Shown one piece after another: positions 1-9,900 of a stretch of DNA of 64,000 nucleotides. Source of the stretch: Asanoa hainanensis (GTDB lineage Bacteria; Actinomycetota; Actinomycetes; Mycobacteriales; Micromonosporaceae); NCBI RefSeq assembly GCF_900188485.1, contig NZ_FZPH01000001.1, positions 124,001 through 188,000 of the forward strand, read 5' to 3'. The stretch's first letter is position 1, and each line of letters begins with the position of its first letter. The notes beneath the pieces are model-generated. The model had not been told where the DNA came from, ran no database searches, and saw nothing but the letters and a program-made list of their open reading frames with translations. The translations under genes were made by a program, and so were the position numbers.

Positions 1-141
1 AACGCGACCGCAGGGTCGCCTAGCTCCGCCAACATCGGCGTGGCGCCGGGAAGATCGTCCTGCGCGACCGCCACCGACGTGGTCGGACGCAGTCGGCGCC
101 GGCTCTAGCGGTCGTGAGAGCGCGATCCGGACGCCGCCGCG
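1..141. other. window edge, no supported gene
   Basis: No gene is supported here. A minus-strand frame from a GTG at 74 to the edge would give a plausible N-terminus, but only 24 codons are visible and no ribosome binding site precedes it. Confidence 0.3.
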
Positions 142-1215
142 TTAGTCGAAGAGGACGACCGAGCGGGCGCCTTCGCCTCGGGACATGCGGGCGAAGGCGT
201 CGGGTGCGGCCTCCAGGGGGATGCGGTCGGTGATCAGTGGCTCCAGGTGGAGTGAGCCGGCCGCCACCGCGGTGGCTAGGGCCGGTAGGTCGCGGTCCGG
301 GTCTGACGAGCCGTAGACCGATGAGCGCAGCGTGCGCGCCGAGTGGAAGATGTCCAGGGCGCTCAGGCTGACCAGGTCGTCGCGGGCGCCCATGCCGACG
401 ACCGTTACCTGGCCGCCGCGCCGGGTGGCGCGCCAGGCGGCGCTGATCGTCGCCGATCGGCCTACGCACTCGATGGCGTGGTCGGCGCCGCGGCCGCCGG
501 TCAGGGCACGGACCGCCTTGGGCATCGTGTCGTCGGAGACGACGAAGTCGGTGGCGCCGGCCGCCAGCGCCAGGTCGCGTTTCGCCTTGCCCAGGTCGAC
601 GCCGATCACCGGGTCGGCGCCCGCGGCCCGTGCGGCGATCAGGGCGGCCAGGCCGACGCCGCCGAGGCCGATGACGACCACCGACTGGCCGGGCCGCACC
701 TCGGCGGTGCGGTTGACCGCGCCGGCGGCGGTCAGCACCGCACAGCCGAGCAGGGCGGAGACGTCGGCGGGTAGGCCGGCCGGGACCGGGACCACCGCGT
801 GGCTCGGCACGACGACCTCCTCGGCCAGCGCGCCCAGGCCCAGGGTCACGTGGGTCGCCTCGCCGGAGACCAGGTGGCCACGGGGTGCCGACGGTCGGCC
901 GCCGTCGGCGCACAGCCACGGCTCGCCCTGGACGCAGTGCCAGCACTCCCGGCACGGCGGTGCCCAGTTGAGCACCACCTCGTCGCCGACGCTGACCCGG
1001 GCGCCGGCGCCCACCTCAGTCACCATCCCGGCCGCCTCGTGCCCGAGGACCAAGGGATAGGACGGCGCCAGGGTGCCGTTGACCATCGACAGGTCGGAGT
1101 GGCAGACCCCGGCCGCGCGCACCCTGACCCGCACGTCGCCCGGACCCACGGGTGGCAGCACCACGTCGGCGACCGATGGGACCTCGCCCTTGCCCGTGAC
1201 GACCAGTGCCTTCAT
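142..1215 (-). CDS. zinc-dependent alcohol dehydrogenase (MDR family)
   Basis: A 357-residue medium-chain dehydrogenase/reductase, expected to interconvert an alcohol and its aldehyde with NAD(P). The catalytic zinc ligands are visible (Cys38 in GVCHSD, His59-Glu60 in GHE), as are the four structural-zinc cysteines 88, 91, 94 and 102. A Rossmann motif of the GLGGVG type lies near residue 180. The ATG at 1215 is chosen because the family N-terminus MKALVV starts there. A GAGGA sits just upstream. It follows the aldehyde dehydrogenase gene by 10 bp, so the two probably convert alcohol to aldehyde to acid. The substrate cannot be told from sequence. Confidence 0.93.
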   Translation of the reverse strand: MKALVVTGKGEVPSVADVVLPPVGPGDVRVRVRAAGVCHSDLSMVNGTLAPSYPLVLGHEAAGMVTEVGAGARVSVGDEVVLNWAPPCRECWHCVQGEPWLCADGGRPSAPRGHLVSGEATHVTLGLGALAEEVVVPSHAVVPVPAGLPADVSALLGCAVLTAAGAVNRTAEVRPGQSVVVIGLGGVGLAALIAARAAGADPVIGVDLGKAKRDLALAAGATDFVVSDDTMPKAVRALTGGRGADHAIECVGRSATISAAWRATRRGGQVTVVGMGARDDLVSLSALDIFHSARTLRSSVYGSSDPDRDLPALATAVAAGSLHLEPLITDRIPLEAAPDAFARMSRGEGARSVVLFD

Positions 1216-1225
1216 GAAGGGGTCC

Positions 1226-2674
<1,449 letters not shown>

Positions 2675-2678
2675 GCGG

Positions 2679-3356
2679 TTACCTCCCGGTGGAGCGGGTC
2701 GAGCCGTGGAATGTGTGGTCGGCGGCGACGACCACCTCTTCATACGTGATCCGGAGGCCCTTGATGACCGCTTCGAGCCCAAGCTCGAACGCGCCCTCGT
2801 CGACCTCGCGCTGGTGTGCCGCCAACCGATGGGCCTGCCCCAGGTGGGGATAGTCGGAGGACACGTAGATCGCCGGGTCGGAGGCGAAGCCGCGCGCGAA
2901 CGACCCGAGCGCCGAGCCGGCCACCAGATAGCGCATCAGGGCACCGATGTGGGTCGCCCGCGCCGGCGGCCAGCCGGCCCGGACCAGCCCGCCGTAGACG
3001 GCGTCTGCCATTGCCAGGGCCCGCGGCCGGCGGCCGGGGCCCCTGGCTAGGTGGGGAACGATGTGCGGGTGCGCGGCCAGGGCGGCCCGGTAGGACCGGC
3101 CCCAGATCAGCAGAGCCTCGGGCCACTCGTGGGTCGCGAAGCAGTCGATGTCGACGTCGGCGGTGATCTCGTCGGCGACCGCGTCGAGGATCGCGTCCTT
3201 GTTGGGGAAGTGGTTGTAGAGCGACGGGCCGCGGACCCCGAGCTGCGCGGCCAGCCGCCGGGTCGACACCGCCTCGAGCCCTTCGGCGTCGATCAGCTCG
3301 GCGGCCGTGTCGACGATGCGCTGCCGGGTGAGCAGCGCCTGACGCGGTCGGGGCAT
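2679..3356 (-). CDS. TetR family transcriptional regulator
   Basis: A 225-residue regulator with an N-terminal TetR helix-turn-helix (about residues 10-55, containing TRRLAAQLGVRGPSLYNHF) and a C-terminal ligand-binding half of the TetR_C type. The ATG at 3356 is preferred over an upstream in-frame start because GAGAGGAG lies seven bases upstream of it. It heads the aldehyde/alcohol dehydrogenase operon and is divergent from the acyl-CoA dehydrogenase operon. Inverted repeats in the shared 80-bp promoter region are candidate operators, so it probably represses both directions. The ligand is not predictable. Confidence 0.9.
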   Translation of the reverse strand: MPRPRQALLTRQRIVDTAAELIDAEGLEAVSTRRLAAQLGVRGPSLYNHFPNKDAILDAVADEITADVDIDCFATHEWPEALLIWGRSYRAALAAHPHIVPHLARGPGRRPRALAMADAVYGGLVRAGWPPARATHIGALMRYLVAGSALGSFARGFASDPAIYVSSDYPHLGQAHRLAAHQREVDEGAFELGLEAVIKGLRITYEEVVVAADHTFHGSTRSTGR

Positions 3357-3375
3357 CTCGGCACTCCTCTCTCGG

Positions 3376-3430
3376 GTTGTGCACAACTCGTGTTGCGGGG
3401 TGGACAGAAGAAAACTACCACCGTTAGTTT
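3376..3430. promoter_or_regulatory. divergent promoter region with two palindromes
   Basis: Between the divergent TetR and acyl-CoA dehydrogenase genes lie a perfect 12-bp palindrome GTTGTGCACAAC (3376-3387) and an inverted repeat AAACTA-N7-TAGTTT (3412-3430). The second is A/T-rich against a GC-rich background and ends 6 bases before the GTG start at 3437. Both are candidate TetR operators. This is inferred from position and symmetry. Confidence 0.5.
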
Positions 3431-3436
3431 ATTCGT

Positions 3437-4585
3437 GTGGACCTCATCCTGTCACCCGAGCACGAAGCGAGCCGTTCCCTCGCCGCCGAGTTCGTCGCCC
3501 GCGAGGTCACGCCCCACGCCGCCGAGTGGGACAGGCGCGAGGCGGTCGACCAGTCGATCATCAAGCGCCTCGGTGACCTGGGCTTTCTCGGCCTGACCAT
3601 CCCCGAGGAGCTGGGCGGCTCGGGCGGCGACCACCTGACGTACTGCCTGGTGCTCGAAGAGCTCGGTCGGGGCGACTCGTCGGTGCGCGGCATCGTCTCG
3701 GTCTCCCTCGGCCTGGTCGCGAAGACCATCGCAGCACACGGGTCCGACACTCAGCGGGCGTCGTGGCTGCCCCGACTGTGCGACGGCACGGCGCTGGGCT
3801 GTTTCGCGCTGACCGAGCCGGGCACCGGCTCCGACGCCGCCAACCTCGAGACGCGGGCCGTCCGTGACGGCGACCACTGGCTGCTCACGGGCACGAAGCT
3901 GTTCATCACCAACGGCACCTGGGCCGACGTCGCGCTCGTCTTCGCCCGCACCGGCGGTCCGGGCCCGCGCGGCGTCACCGCGTTCCTCGTCGAGACCGAC
4001 ACGCCGGGCCTGACCCGCCGCGAGGTCCACGGCAAGCTCGGCCTCCGCGGGCAGGCAACGGCAGAGCTGACCTTCGACGGCGTACGTGTCGGCGACACCG
4101 CGCGCGTCGGCCCCGAGGGGCACGGCTTCAAGATCGCGATGTCCACACTCGACAAGGGCCGCATGTCGCTCGCCGCCGGCTGTGTCGGGCTGGCCCAGGC
4201 CTGCCTGGACGCGGCGGTTCGCTACGCCGGCGAGCGCACGCAGTTCGGCAAGCCCATCGCCGGCCACCAGCTGGTCCAGCGCCACCTGGCCCAGATCGCC
4301 GTCGACGTGGCCGCCGCCCGACTACTCGTCTGGCGGGTAGCCGACCTCGTCGACCGCGGCCAGCCGTTCGGCACCGAGGCGTCGATGGCCAAGCTGTTCG
4401 CCAGCGAGGCCGCCGTCCGCGCCGCCGACCGTGCGCTACAGGTGTTCGGCGGCTACGGCTACATCGACGAATACCCGGTCGGCAAATACCTGCGCGACGC
4501 CCGGGTCACCACGCTCTACGAGGGCACCAGCGAGATCCAGCAACTACTCATCGGGCGGGCGCTCACCGGCGTCACCGCCTTCTGA
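3437..4585 (+). CDS. acyl-CoA dehydrogenase
   Basis: A 382-residue FAD-dependent acyl-CoA dehydrogenase that would introduce the alpha-beta double bond in an acyl-CoA. Family signatures are CFALTEPGTGSDAAN (flavin site, near residue 120), the RTQFGKPI segment and the C-terminal YEGTSEIQ with the catalytic glutamate. The GTG start gives the usual N-terminus. It leads an operon with thiolase 17 bp downstream. Electron transfer flavoprotein would be the acceptor by family rule and is not encoded here. The substrate chain type cannot be decided. Confidence 0.93.
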   Translation: MDLILSPEHEASRSLAAEFVAREVTPHAAEWDRREAVDQSIIKRLGDLGFLGLTIPEELGGSGGDHLTYCLVLEELGRGDSSVRGIVSVSLGLVAKTIAAHGSDTQRASWLPRLCDGTALGCFALTEPGTGSDAANLETRAVRDGDHWLLTGTKLFITNGTWADVALVFARTGGPGPRGVTAFLVETDTPGLTRREVHGKLGLRGQATAELTFDGVRVGDTARVGPEGHGFKIAMSTLDKGRMSLAAGCVGLAQACLDAAVRYAGERTQFGKPIAGHQLVQRHLAQIAVDVAAARLLVWRVADLVDRGQPFGTEASMAKLFASEAAVRAADRALQVFGGYGYIDEYPVGKYLRDARVTTLYEGTSEIQQLLIGRALTGVTAF

Positions 4586-4602
4586 GAAAGGTCAGGCAAG
4601 CG

Positions 4603-5787
4603 ATGCGACCGGTCTACTTCGCCGCGGCACGGCGTACCCCCATCGGACGCCTGCGCGGCGCGTTGTCGGCGGTTCGCGCCGACGACCTCGCCGCGCGGGC
4701 GCTGTCGGGGGTCCTCGCCGACCTACCGGCGCTCGACCCGGCGAAGGTCGACGACGTCTACTGGGGCGCCGCCAACCAGGCGGGCGAGGACAACCGCAAC
4801 GTCGCCCGGATGGCGGTGCTGCTGGCCGGCCTGCCCGAGACGGTGCCCGGTGCGACCGTCAACCGGCTGTGCGCGTCCGGCCTGGAGGCCGTCACCAGCG
4901 CGGCCCGGGCGATCGCCGCCGGTGACGCCGACGTCGTGGTGGCCGGCGGGTCCGAGTCGATGAGCCGCGCGCCGTTCGTGCTGCCGCGTCCCGAGGAGGG
5001 GTTGCCGCGCGGCATGGAGATCTTCGATACCCGGCTGGGCTGGCGGCTGGTCAACCCCCGGATGCGCGAGCTGCACGGCGTGCTGAGCATGGGCGAGACC
5101 GCCGAAGAGGTGGCCCGCCGCTACGGCATCGGGCGCGACCGGCAGGACGCGTTCGCGCTGCGCAGCCACCAGGCCGCCGCGGCGGCGACAGCCGCCGGCG
5201 ACTTCGCCGCCGAGCTCCTACCGGTGAGCCTGCCCGACGGCGCGGTCTTCGAGACTGACGAGGGCATCCGCGCCGACACGTCGCTGGAGAAGCTGGGCCG
5301 GCTCAAGCCGGTGTTCGACAAGGCCGGCACGGTCACGGCGGGCAACTCGTCGCCGCTCAACGACGGCGCGGCGGCCCTCGTGCTGGTCAGCGAAGAGGCG
5401 CTCGGCTCGCTGGGTGTCGAACCCCTCGGGCGCTGGGTCGGTGGGGCGAGCGCCGGCGTACACCCGGATGTGATGGGCATCGGTCCGGTCCCGGCGACCC
5501 GGCGCGTGCTCGACCGGCGTGGTTGGACGCTCGACGACATCGAGACCGCCGAGCTCAACGAGGCCTTCGCGGCCCAGGCGCTCGCGGTCGTCGACGAGCT
5601 CGGCATCGACGAGAAGCTGGTCAACCCGTCCGGTGGCGCCATCGCCATCGGTCACCCGCTGGGCTGCTCCGGCGCCCGCATCCTCACCACGCTGCTGCAC
5701 CGCATGCGCCGCACCGGCGCCCGGCGCGGCCTGGCCACCATGTGCATCGGCGTCGGCCAGGGCACGGCCGTGCTCGTTGAGCGCTGA
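4603..5787 (+). CDS. thiolase (acetyl-CoA acyltransferase)
   Basis: A 394-residue thiolase. It has the nucleophilic Cys90 in NRLCASGLEAV, the histidine motif GHPLGCSGAR and the C-terminal second active cysteine in MCIGVGQG, so all catalytic parts are present. It would cleave a 3-ketoacyl-CoA with CoA, or catalyse the reverse condensation. The ATG at 4603 is preceded by GAAAGG. It lies between an acyl-CoA dehydrogenase and an SDR, which fits a degradative beta-oxidation unit. The sequence resembles the PcaF/PaaJ/FadA group in general, and I do not assign a subtype. Confidence 0.93.
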   Translation: MRPVYFAAARRTPIGRLRGALSAVRADDLAARALSGVLADLPALDPAKVDDVYWGAANQAGEDNRNVARMAVLLAGLPETVPGATVNRLCASGLEAVTSAARAIAAGDADVVVAGGSESMSRAPFVLPRPEEGLPRGMEIFDTRLGWRLVNPRMRELHGVLSMGETAEEVARRYGIGRDRQDAFALRSHQAAAAATAAGDFAAELLPVSLPDGAVFETDEGIRADTSLEKLGRLKPVFDKAGTVTAGNSSPLNDGAAALVLVSEEALGSLGVEPLGRWVGGASAGVHPDVMGIGPVPATRRVLDRRGWTLDDIETAELNEAFAAQALAVVDELGIDEKLVNPSGGAIAIGHPLGCSGARILTTLLHRMRRTGARRGLATMCIGVGQGTAVLVER

Positions 5788-5817
5788 GACAACCAACCTG
5801 AGCAGGGAGATTCAGAG

Positions 5818-6579
5818 ATGAGCGACAGGTTCGCCGATCGGGTCGCGATCGTGACCGGCGCGGCGCAGGGGATCGGTGCCGCGACGGCCCGCCGGCTGGC
5901 CGGCGAAGGTGCCCGGGTGGCGGTGGTCGACCTCGACGCCGACCGCAGCGCGGCCACGGCCGACGAGATCAAGGGCGCGGGCGGTGCGGCCATCGGCTAC
6001 GGCTGCGACGTGACCGACCCGGAGGCGGTGGCCGCGATGGTCGACGCGGTGGTCGCCGAGCACGGCCGGCTCGACATCCTGGTCAACAACGCCGGCATCA
6101 CCCGCGACAACATGCTGTTCAAGATGCCGGCGGCTGAGTGGGAGTCCGTGCTGACCACCAACCTGAGCAGCATGTTCTACTGCTGCCAGGCAGCGCAGAA
6201 GCACATGGTGGCGGCCCGCTACGGCAAGATCGTCAACTTGAGCAGCCGGTCGGCGCTGGGCAACCGGGGCCAGGTCAACTACGCGGCCGCGAAGGCGGGC
6301 GTCCAGGGCCTGACCGCCACGCTCGCGATCGAGCTGGGCCCGTTCAACATCAACGTCAACGCCGTGGCACCCGGCTACATCGCCACCGCGATGACGGCCG
6401 CGACCGCGACCCGCGTCGGCGCCGCGCCCGAAGACCACCAGAAGATGGCGGCCGAGGTCACCCCGCTACGTCGGGTCGGCCAGCCGGAAGAGGTCGCCGC
6501 CGTCATCGCCTTCCTGGCCAGCGACGACGCGTCCTACGTGAGCGGCCAGACCCTCTACATCAACGGCGGCGCGCGTTAG
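5818..6579 (+). CDS. short-chain dehydrogenase/reductase (FabG-like)
   Basis: A 253-residue classical SDR with the TGAAQGIG cofactor motif, NNAG, a catalytic serine in LSSRS and the YxxxK pair in YAAAKAG. FabG-type enzymes reduce 3-ketoacyl thioesters. In this operon the reverse direction, oxidising 3-hydroxyacyl-CoA to feed the thiolase, is the more natural role and is inferred. A good AGGGAGATTCAG lies upstream of the ATG. A 288-bp gap follows in which no gene is seen. Confidence 0.92.
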   Translation: MSDRFADRVAIVTGAAQGIGAATARRLAGEGARVAVVDLDADRSAATADEIKGAGGAAIGYGCDVTDPEAVAAMVDAVVAEHGRLDILVNNAGITRDNMLFKMPAAEWESVLTTNLSSMFYCCQAAQKHMVAARYGKIVNLSSRSALGNRGQVNYAAAKAGVQGLTATLAIELGPFNINVNAVAPGYIATAMTAATATRVGAAPEDHQKMAAEVTPLRRVGQPEEVAAVIAFLASDDASYVSGQTLYINGGAR

Positions 6580-6867
6580 GCGGTGTCTCATGGATCACGG
6601 CGGCGCGCGAGTCGCGGGTGGAGGCCCGCCGGACGCGGCGGCGGGTGTCCGGCCGCGGGCGGAGGCCGGGCGGAAGCACACCATCGCCTGCCACGCGTCC
6701 CCGGACGCCGTCCGGACGTCGCGGCGGCAGTGCCCTGACCTCGAAGACACGCACGAATCACCCTTCCAACAATGGTCCGGCGCCGCCCCACGTGGCGCCG
6801 GGCCACAATCCGGACGTGAGCTGCCCGGATTAGCGCGTACCACCGGCCGGTTCTGGGGAGGACCATC

Positions 6868-8040
6868 GTGGACTTTTCGCTGAGCGACGAGGAGAAGGCG
6901 ATCCGGGAGACCGCCCGGACCTTCATCCGCAAGGAAGTGATGCCGCTCGAGCAGGAGGTGCTGCGTCGCGAGCGTGCCCACGAGCCCGGGCTGCGCCTCG
7001 ACGAGTTGCGCGAGCTGCAGACCAAGGCGCGGGCGTTCGGCTTCTGGGGGCTGGCTACGCCCGAGGAATACGGCGGCATGGATCTGCCCGCCGTCATGCA
7101 GTCGCTGATCTGGACGGAGATCGGCCGGTCCTGGGTGCCGTTCCGGTTCGGTGGCGAGGCCGACAACATCCTGTTCTTCGCCAACGACGAGCAGAAGGCC
7201 GAGTTCCTCCGCCCGACCATCGAGGGCGACCGGATCTCCTGCTTCGCGATCACCGAGCCCGGTGCCGGTTCCGACGCCGCCAACATCCGGATGACCGCGC
7301 GCCGCGACGGCGATGACTGGATCCTCGACGGCGAGAAGACCTTCATCACCAACGGCAACGACGCCGACTTCGCGATCGTGGTGGCGGTGTCCGATCGCGA
7401 CCAGGACGTACGCGCGGGCGGCAGCACCGCCTTCCTCGTCGACCGCTCGATGGGCTGGCGTTCCGAGTTCATCCCGACGATGGGCGAGGGCGGGCCGGCG
7501 TCGCTGGTCTTCGACTCCGTGCGCGTCCCGGGGCGCAACGTGCTCGGTGAGGTCGGCCAGGGCTTCGCGCTCGGCATGCAGTGGATCGGCAAGGGGCGCT
7601 ACATCATCCCGTCGCACGCGGTCGGTGTGGCCGAGCGGGCACTGCGGATGGCGATCGACCACGCCAACACCCGCGAGACGTTCGGCAAGCCGCTGGCCAC
7701 CAACCAGGCCATCCAGTGGATGATCGCCGACTCCGAGACCGAGCTCGAGGCCGCGCGCTGGTTGATCCTGCGCGCGGCGTGGACGGTCGACCAGGGCGCC
7801 GACGCCCGGCACGCCTCGTCGATGTCCAAGCTGTACGGCGCCCGCATGGTCAACGACGTCGTTGACCGGGTGCTCCAGATCCACGGCGGGATGGGCTACA
7901 CCCGCGAGCTGCCGATCGAACGCTGGTACCGGCAGATGCGCTTGCTCCGCATCTTCGAGGGCACTGACGAGATGCAGCGCCTGATCATCTCCCGCGACCT
8001 GCTCCGCGGCTACACCGAAATCGGAGGACACCTGGCATGA
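6868..8040 (+). CDS. acyl-CoA dehydrogenase, second copy
   Basis: A 390-residue acyl-CoA dehydrogenase, clearly divergent from the first in the operon. It carries CFAITEPGAGSDAAN, the RETFGKPLA segment and the catalytic FEGTDEMQ. The GTG start has GGGGAGG upstream. Its stop overlaps the MaoC start (ATGA), so the two are translationally coupled. Two dehydrogenases in one unit suggest either successive desaturations of a branched or cyclic acyl chain or different chain lengths. This is inference. Confidence 0.93.
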   Translation: MDFSLSDEEKAIRETARTFIRKEVMPLEQEVLRRERAHEPGLRLDELRELQTKARAFGFWGLATPEEYGGMDLPAVMQSLIWTEIGRSWVPFRFGGEADNILFFANDEQKAEFLRPTIEGDRISCFAITEPGAGSDAANIRMTARRDGDDWILDGEKTFITNGNDADFAIVVAVSDRDQDVRAGGSTAFLVDRSMGWRSEFIPTMGEGGPASLVFDSVRVPGRNVLGEVGQGFALGMQWIGKGRYIIPSHAVGVAERALRMAIDHANTRETFGKPLATNQAIQWMIADSETELEAARWLILRAAWTVDQGADARHASSMSKLYGARMVNDVVDRVLQIHGGMGYTRELPIERWYRQMRLLRIFEGTDEMQRLIISRDLLRGYTEIGGHLA

Positions 8041-8492
8041 AGCGCGAGTTCGCGTCCGTCGACGAGCTGGCGGCCGCCGTCGGCGAGACGCTCGGCCCCG
8101 GCGAGTGGTTCGAGGTCGACCAGTCCCGCGTCAACCTGTTCGCCGACGCGACCGACGACCACCAGTGGATCCACGTCGACCCGGACCGGGCCGCGGCCGG
8201 CCCGTTCGGCGGCCCGGTGGCGCACGGCTTCCTGACCCTGTCGCTGCTGCCGTCGCTGGTCGGTGCCCTCTACACGGTCAAGGGCACGCGGATGGGCGTC
8301 AACTACGGCCTCAACCGGGTCCGCTTCCCGGCCCCGGTCCGGGTCGGCACGTCCGTCCGGGTCCACGCGGAGATCGCCGCGGTCGACCCGGTCCAGGGCG
8401 GCGTCCAGCTGGTCGCCAAGGTCACGGTCGAGAACAACGCGAGCGAGAAGCCGGTCTGTGTCGCCGAAACGGTCAGCCGCCTATACGTCTGA
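8037..8492 (+). CDS. MaoC-like dehydratase (hot-dog enoyl-CoA hydratase)
   Basis: A 151-residue single hot-dog protein of the MaoC family. The hydratase-2 signature is visible: DATDDHQWIHVDP with the catalytic Asp/His pair near residues 37-46, followed by GPVAHGFLTLSLLP. It would hydrate an enoyl-CoA made by the preceding dehydrogenase. Its start overlaps the stop of that gene by four bases. It closes the operon and is followed by a strong hairpin. Confidence 0.92.
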   Translation: MKREFASVDELAAAVGETLGPGEWFEVDQSRVNLFADATDDHQWIHVDPDRAAAGPFGGPVAHGFLTLSLLPSLVGALYTVKGTRMGVNYGLNRVRFPAPVRVGTSVRVHAEIAAVDPVQGGVQLVAKVTVENNASEKPVCVAETVSRLYV

Positions 8493-8518
8493 CCTGCCGT
8501 ATCGCCCAGGTCAGGGCG

Positions 8519-8554
8519 CCGACGGTGCACGCCCCGCGGCACGTGCACCGTCGG
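8519..8554 (+). terminator. hairpin terminator after the beta-oxidation operon
   Basis: A 13-bp perfect inverted repeat (CCGACGGTGCACG at 8519-8531 and its complement at 8542-8554) with a 10-base loop, 27 bases after the maoC stop. There is no U-tract, which is common for actinobacterial terminators. Confidence 0.6.
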
Positions 8555-8599
8555 TTCACCCGCCGACCGGCGGCGCGATAGGGAGTCGCACCGACTCTC

Positions 8600-9330
8600 G
8601 GCGTGCGGGAGGGGGTTGCGCCGCCCGGCGCGGCGACGCGGGTTGCGCTGGTTTGTGGTTTGGCGGGGAGTCGCGCGGGCTAGTGCCGCGATGCGCCGTC
8701 GCCTTGGTTTGTGTTTCGGGGGTCGGGCCGGTTAGCACCGCGATTCGGAGTCGCGCTGGTTGCGGCTTGGCGTTGGAGTCGCGCTGGTTAACGTGCCGAT
8801 GCGAGATACATGCCCAGATCGGCGCCGCGCGTGCGGCGTCGACGAGGTCGTTGACGTGCCGTCGGGAGCAGGCGGACTTGCGCTGTGTCCTGCCGCGATG
8901 TGGCGTCGCGTTGGCTAGTGCCGCGACGCAGGCTCGCGCGGCGATGCGGGTGGCGCTGTGTTGTGTCGCGATGTGGCGTTGCGTTGGCTAGTCCGCGATG
9001 CGGGCTCGCGCGGTGATGCGGGGTGGCGCTGTGTTGTGCCGCGATGTGGCGTTGCGTTGGCTTGCGCGGTGATGCGCGGTGGTGCTGTGTCGTGCAGCGA
9101 TGCGGCGTTGCGTGCGGTTAGCGCGGCGACGCGCGGTCGTGCTGTGTCGTGCAGCGGTGCGGCGTCGCGTGTGGCTATCGCGGCGACGCGGGGTCGCGTT
9201 GGTGTGGTTCGGTAGGGAGTGGGTCCGGTTAGTGTCGCGACTCGGCGGCGCGTTGGCTTGTGGCGTGGGAGTCGGACTGGCTGGCGCCGCGGTTCGCCCT
9301 CGCGCTGGTTGCGGCGCCAGCGGAGCCGGG
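8600..9330. repeat. degenerate GC-rich repeat array, gene-free
   Basis: Part of a 1.1-kb stretch (8493-9585) without a credible gene. A word close to TAGTGCCGCGATGCGG followed by GTCGCGTTGG recurs many times in slightly changed form. The clearest part is tandem: copies starting with GCTGTG at 8882, 8955, 9028, 9084 and 9141, that is two 73-bp periods then 56 and 57 bp. The periods are not multiples of three and no frame keeps a consistent peptide, so the array is probably non-coding. The stretch 9331-9585 holds nothing recognisable. Confidence 0.75.
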
Positions 9331-9585
9331 CGCGCGAGTGCCGCGACAGACAGCCATGCCGGTCAGCGCCGCGATGCCGACCGACTGCCGCCGTGACGTC
9401 GAGGCGCGGTGGATTTGGCCAACCGCGGCCGCTGCTGACCGGCGCTGTCGCCCGGCACGTGTTGGCATGACTGCCGTTCGGGCATGACCCGTCGACGGGC
9501 TTGCCGAACCATCGGTCTAACAGGCGCGTGACGCCGGGCTGTGCCGTTGGCGGGCCCGGCGTGGCGGCCAGGCCCGCCGGCACGG

Positions 9586-9738
9586 TCAGCGCAGGCCGAC
9601 GGAGCAGGCGTGCTTGTCGCACTCGGCGGCCAGGTTGCTCACGACCGCCGCGGGTGCGACCGCCACCGCCAGCGTTGCCACTGCCGCGGCCGTCACCAGG
9701 ATGGGGCGTACCTTCGTGGACAGGAAGCGCTTCTTCAT
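9586..9738 (-). CDS. small secreted peptide downstream of AfsR-like gene
   Basis: A 50-codon gene. The product starts MKKRFLSTKVRP, continues with a hydrophobic Ala/Val stretch (residues 13-33) typical of a Sec signal peptide, and ends with a short polar tail carrying Cys40 and Cys45 (ECDKHACSVGLR). The ATG at 9738 has an AAGGGGG five bases upstream, which strongly supports translation. It lies on the same strand as, and directly after, the AfsR-like regulator. Its upstream region has SARP-type direct repeats, so it is probably activated by that regulator. The function is unknown. It may be a signal, a bacteriocin-like or a structural peptide. No modification enzyme is adjacent. Confidence 0.75.
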   Translation of the reverse strand: MKKRFLSTKVRPILVTAAAVATLAVAVAPAAVVSNLAAECDKHACSVGLR

Positions 9739-9756
9739 GTTTCCCCCTTTGGGCCC

Positions 9757-9777
9757 GGGCGATGAAGGTCATCGCCC
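9757..9777 (-). terminator. hairpin in leader of the small peptide gene
   Basis: Nine-base arms (GGGCGATGA at 9757-9765 and its complement at 9769-9777) with a 3-base loop, 19 bases upstream of the peptide ATG. It could be a terminator for the AfsR gene, or an attenuator or stabiliser in the peptide mRNA leader. Confidence 0.45.
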
Positions 9778-9843
9778 GCTTCAGGACAATCGATCCACGT
9801 GTGCCCCAGTGGTTCGGAGCACACCGTGGCCCCCGATGGCGCG

Positions 9844-9886
9844 ACGCTAGGACACCGCGTCCCGGATTCGTCCCGAAACTGTCCCG
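9844..9886 (-). promoter_or_regulatory. SARP-type operator/promoter for the small peptide gene
   Basis: Reading the minus strand, the heptamers CGGGACA (9880-9886), CGGGACG (9869-9875) and CGGGACG (9858-9864) are spaced exactly 11 bp start to start. The last is exactly 8 bases from TAGCGT (9844-9849), a good actinobacterial -10. Heptameric direct repeats with 11-bp phasing ending 8 bp before the -10 are the established SARP binding arrangement. The site starts 14 bases after the stop of the AfsR-like gene. Binding by that protein is inferred. Confidence 0.72.
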
Positions 9887-9900
9887 GGAGCGTGAAAGGG

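Noticed and set aside
1-74. Possible 5-prime end of a minus-strand gene leaving the window
   Set aside because: Only 24 codons, no ribosome binding site and no recognisable motif.
8600-9330. CRISPR array
   Set aside because: Repeats are imperfect, without constant-length repeats separated by unique spacers, and no cas gene is near.
8915-9772. Long minus-strand frame through the repeat array with a repetitive Arg/Thr/Pro/His protein
   Set aside because: Repeat periods of 73, 56 and 57 bp shift the frame, the composition is that of random high-GC reading, and its start overlaps the well-supported small peptide gene.
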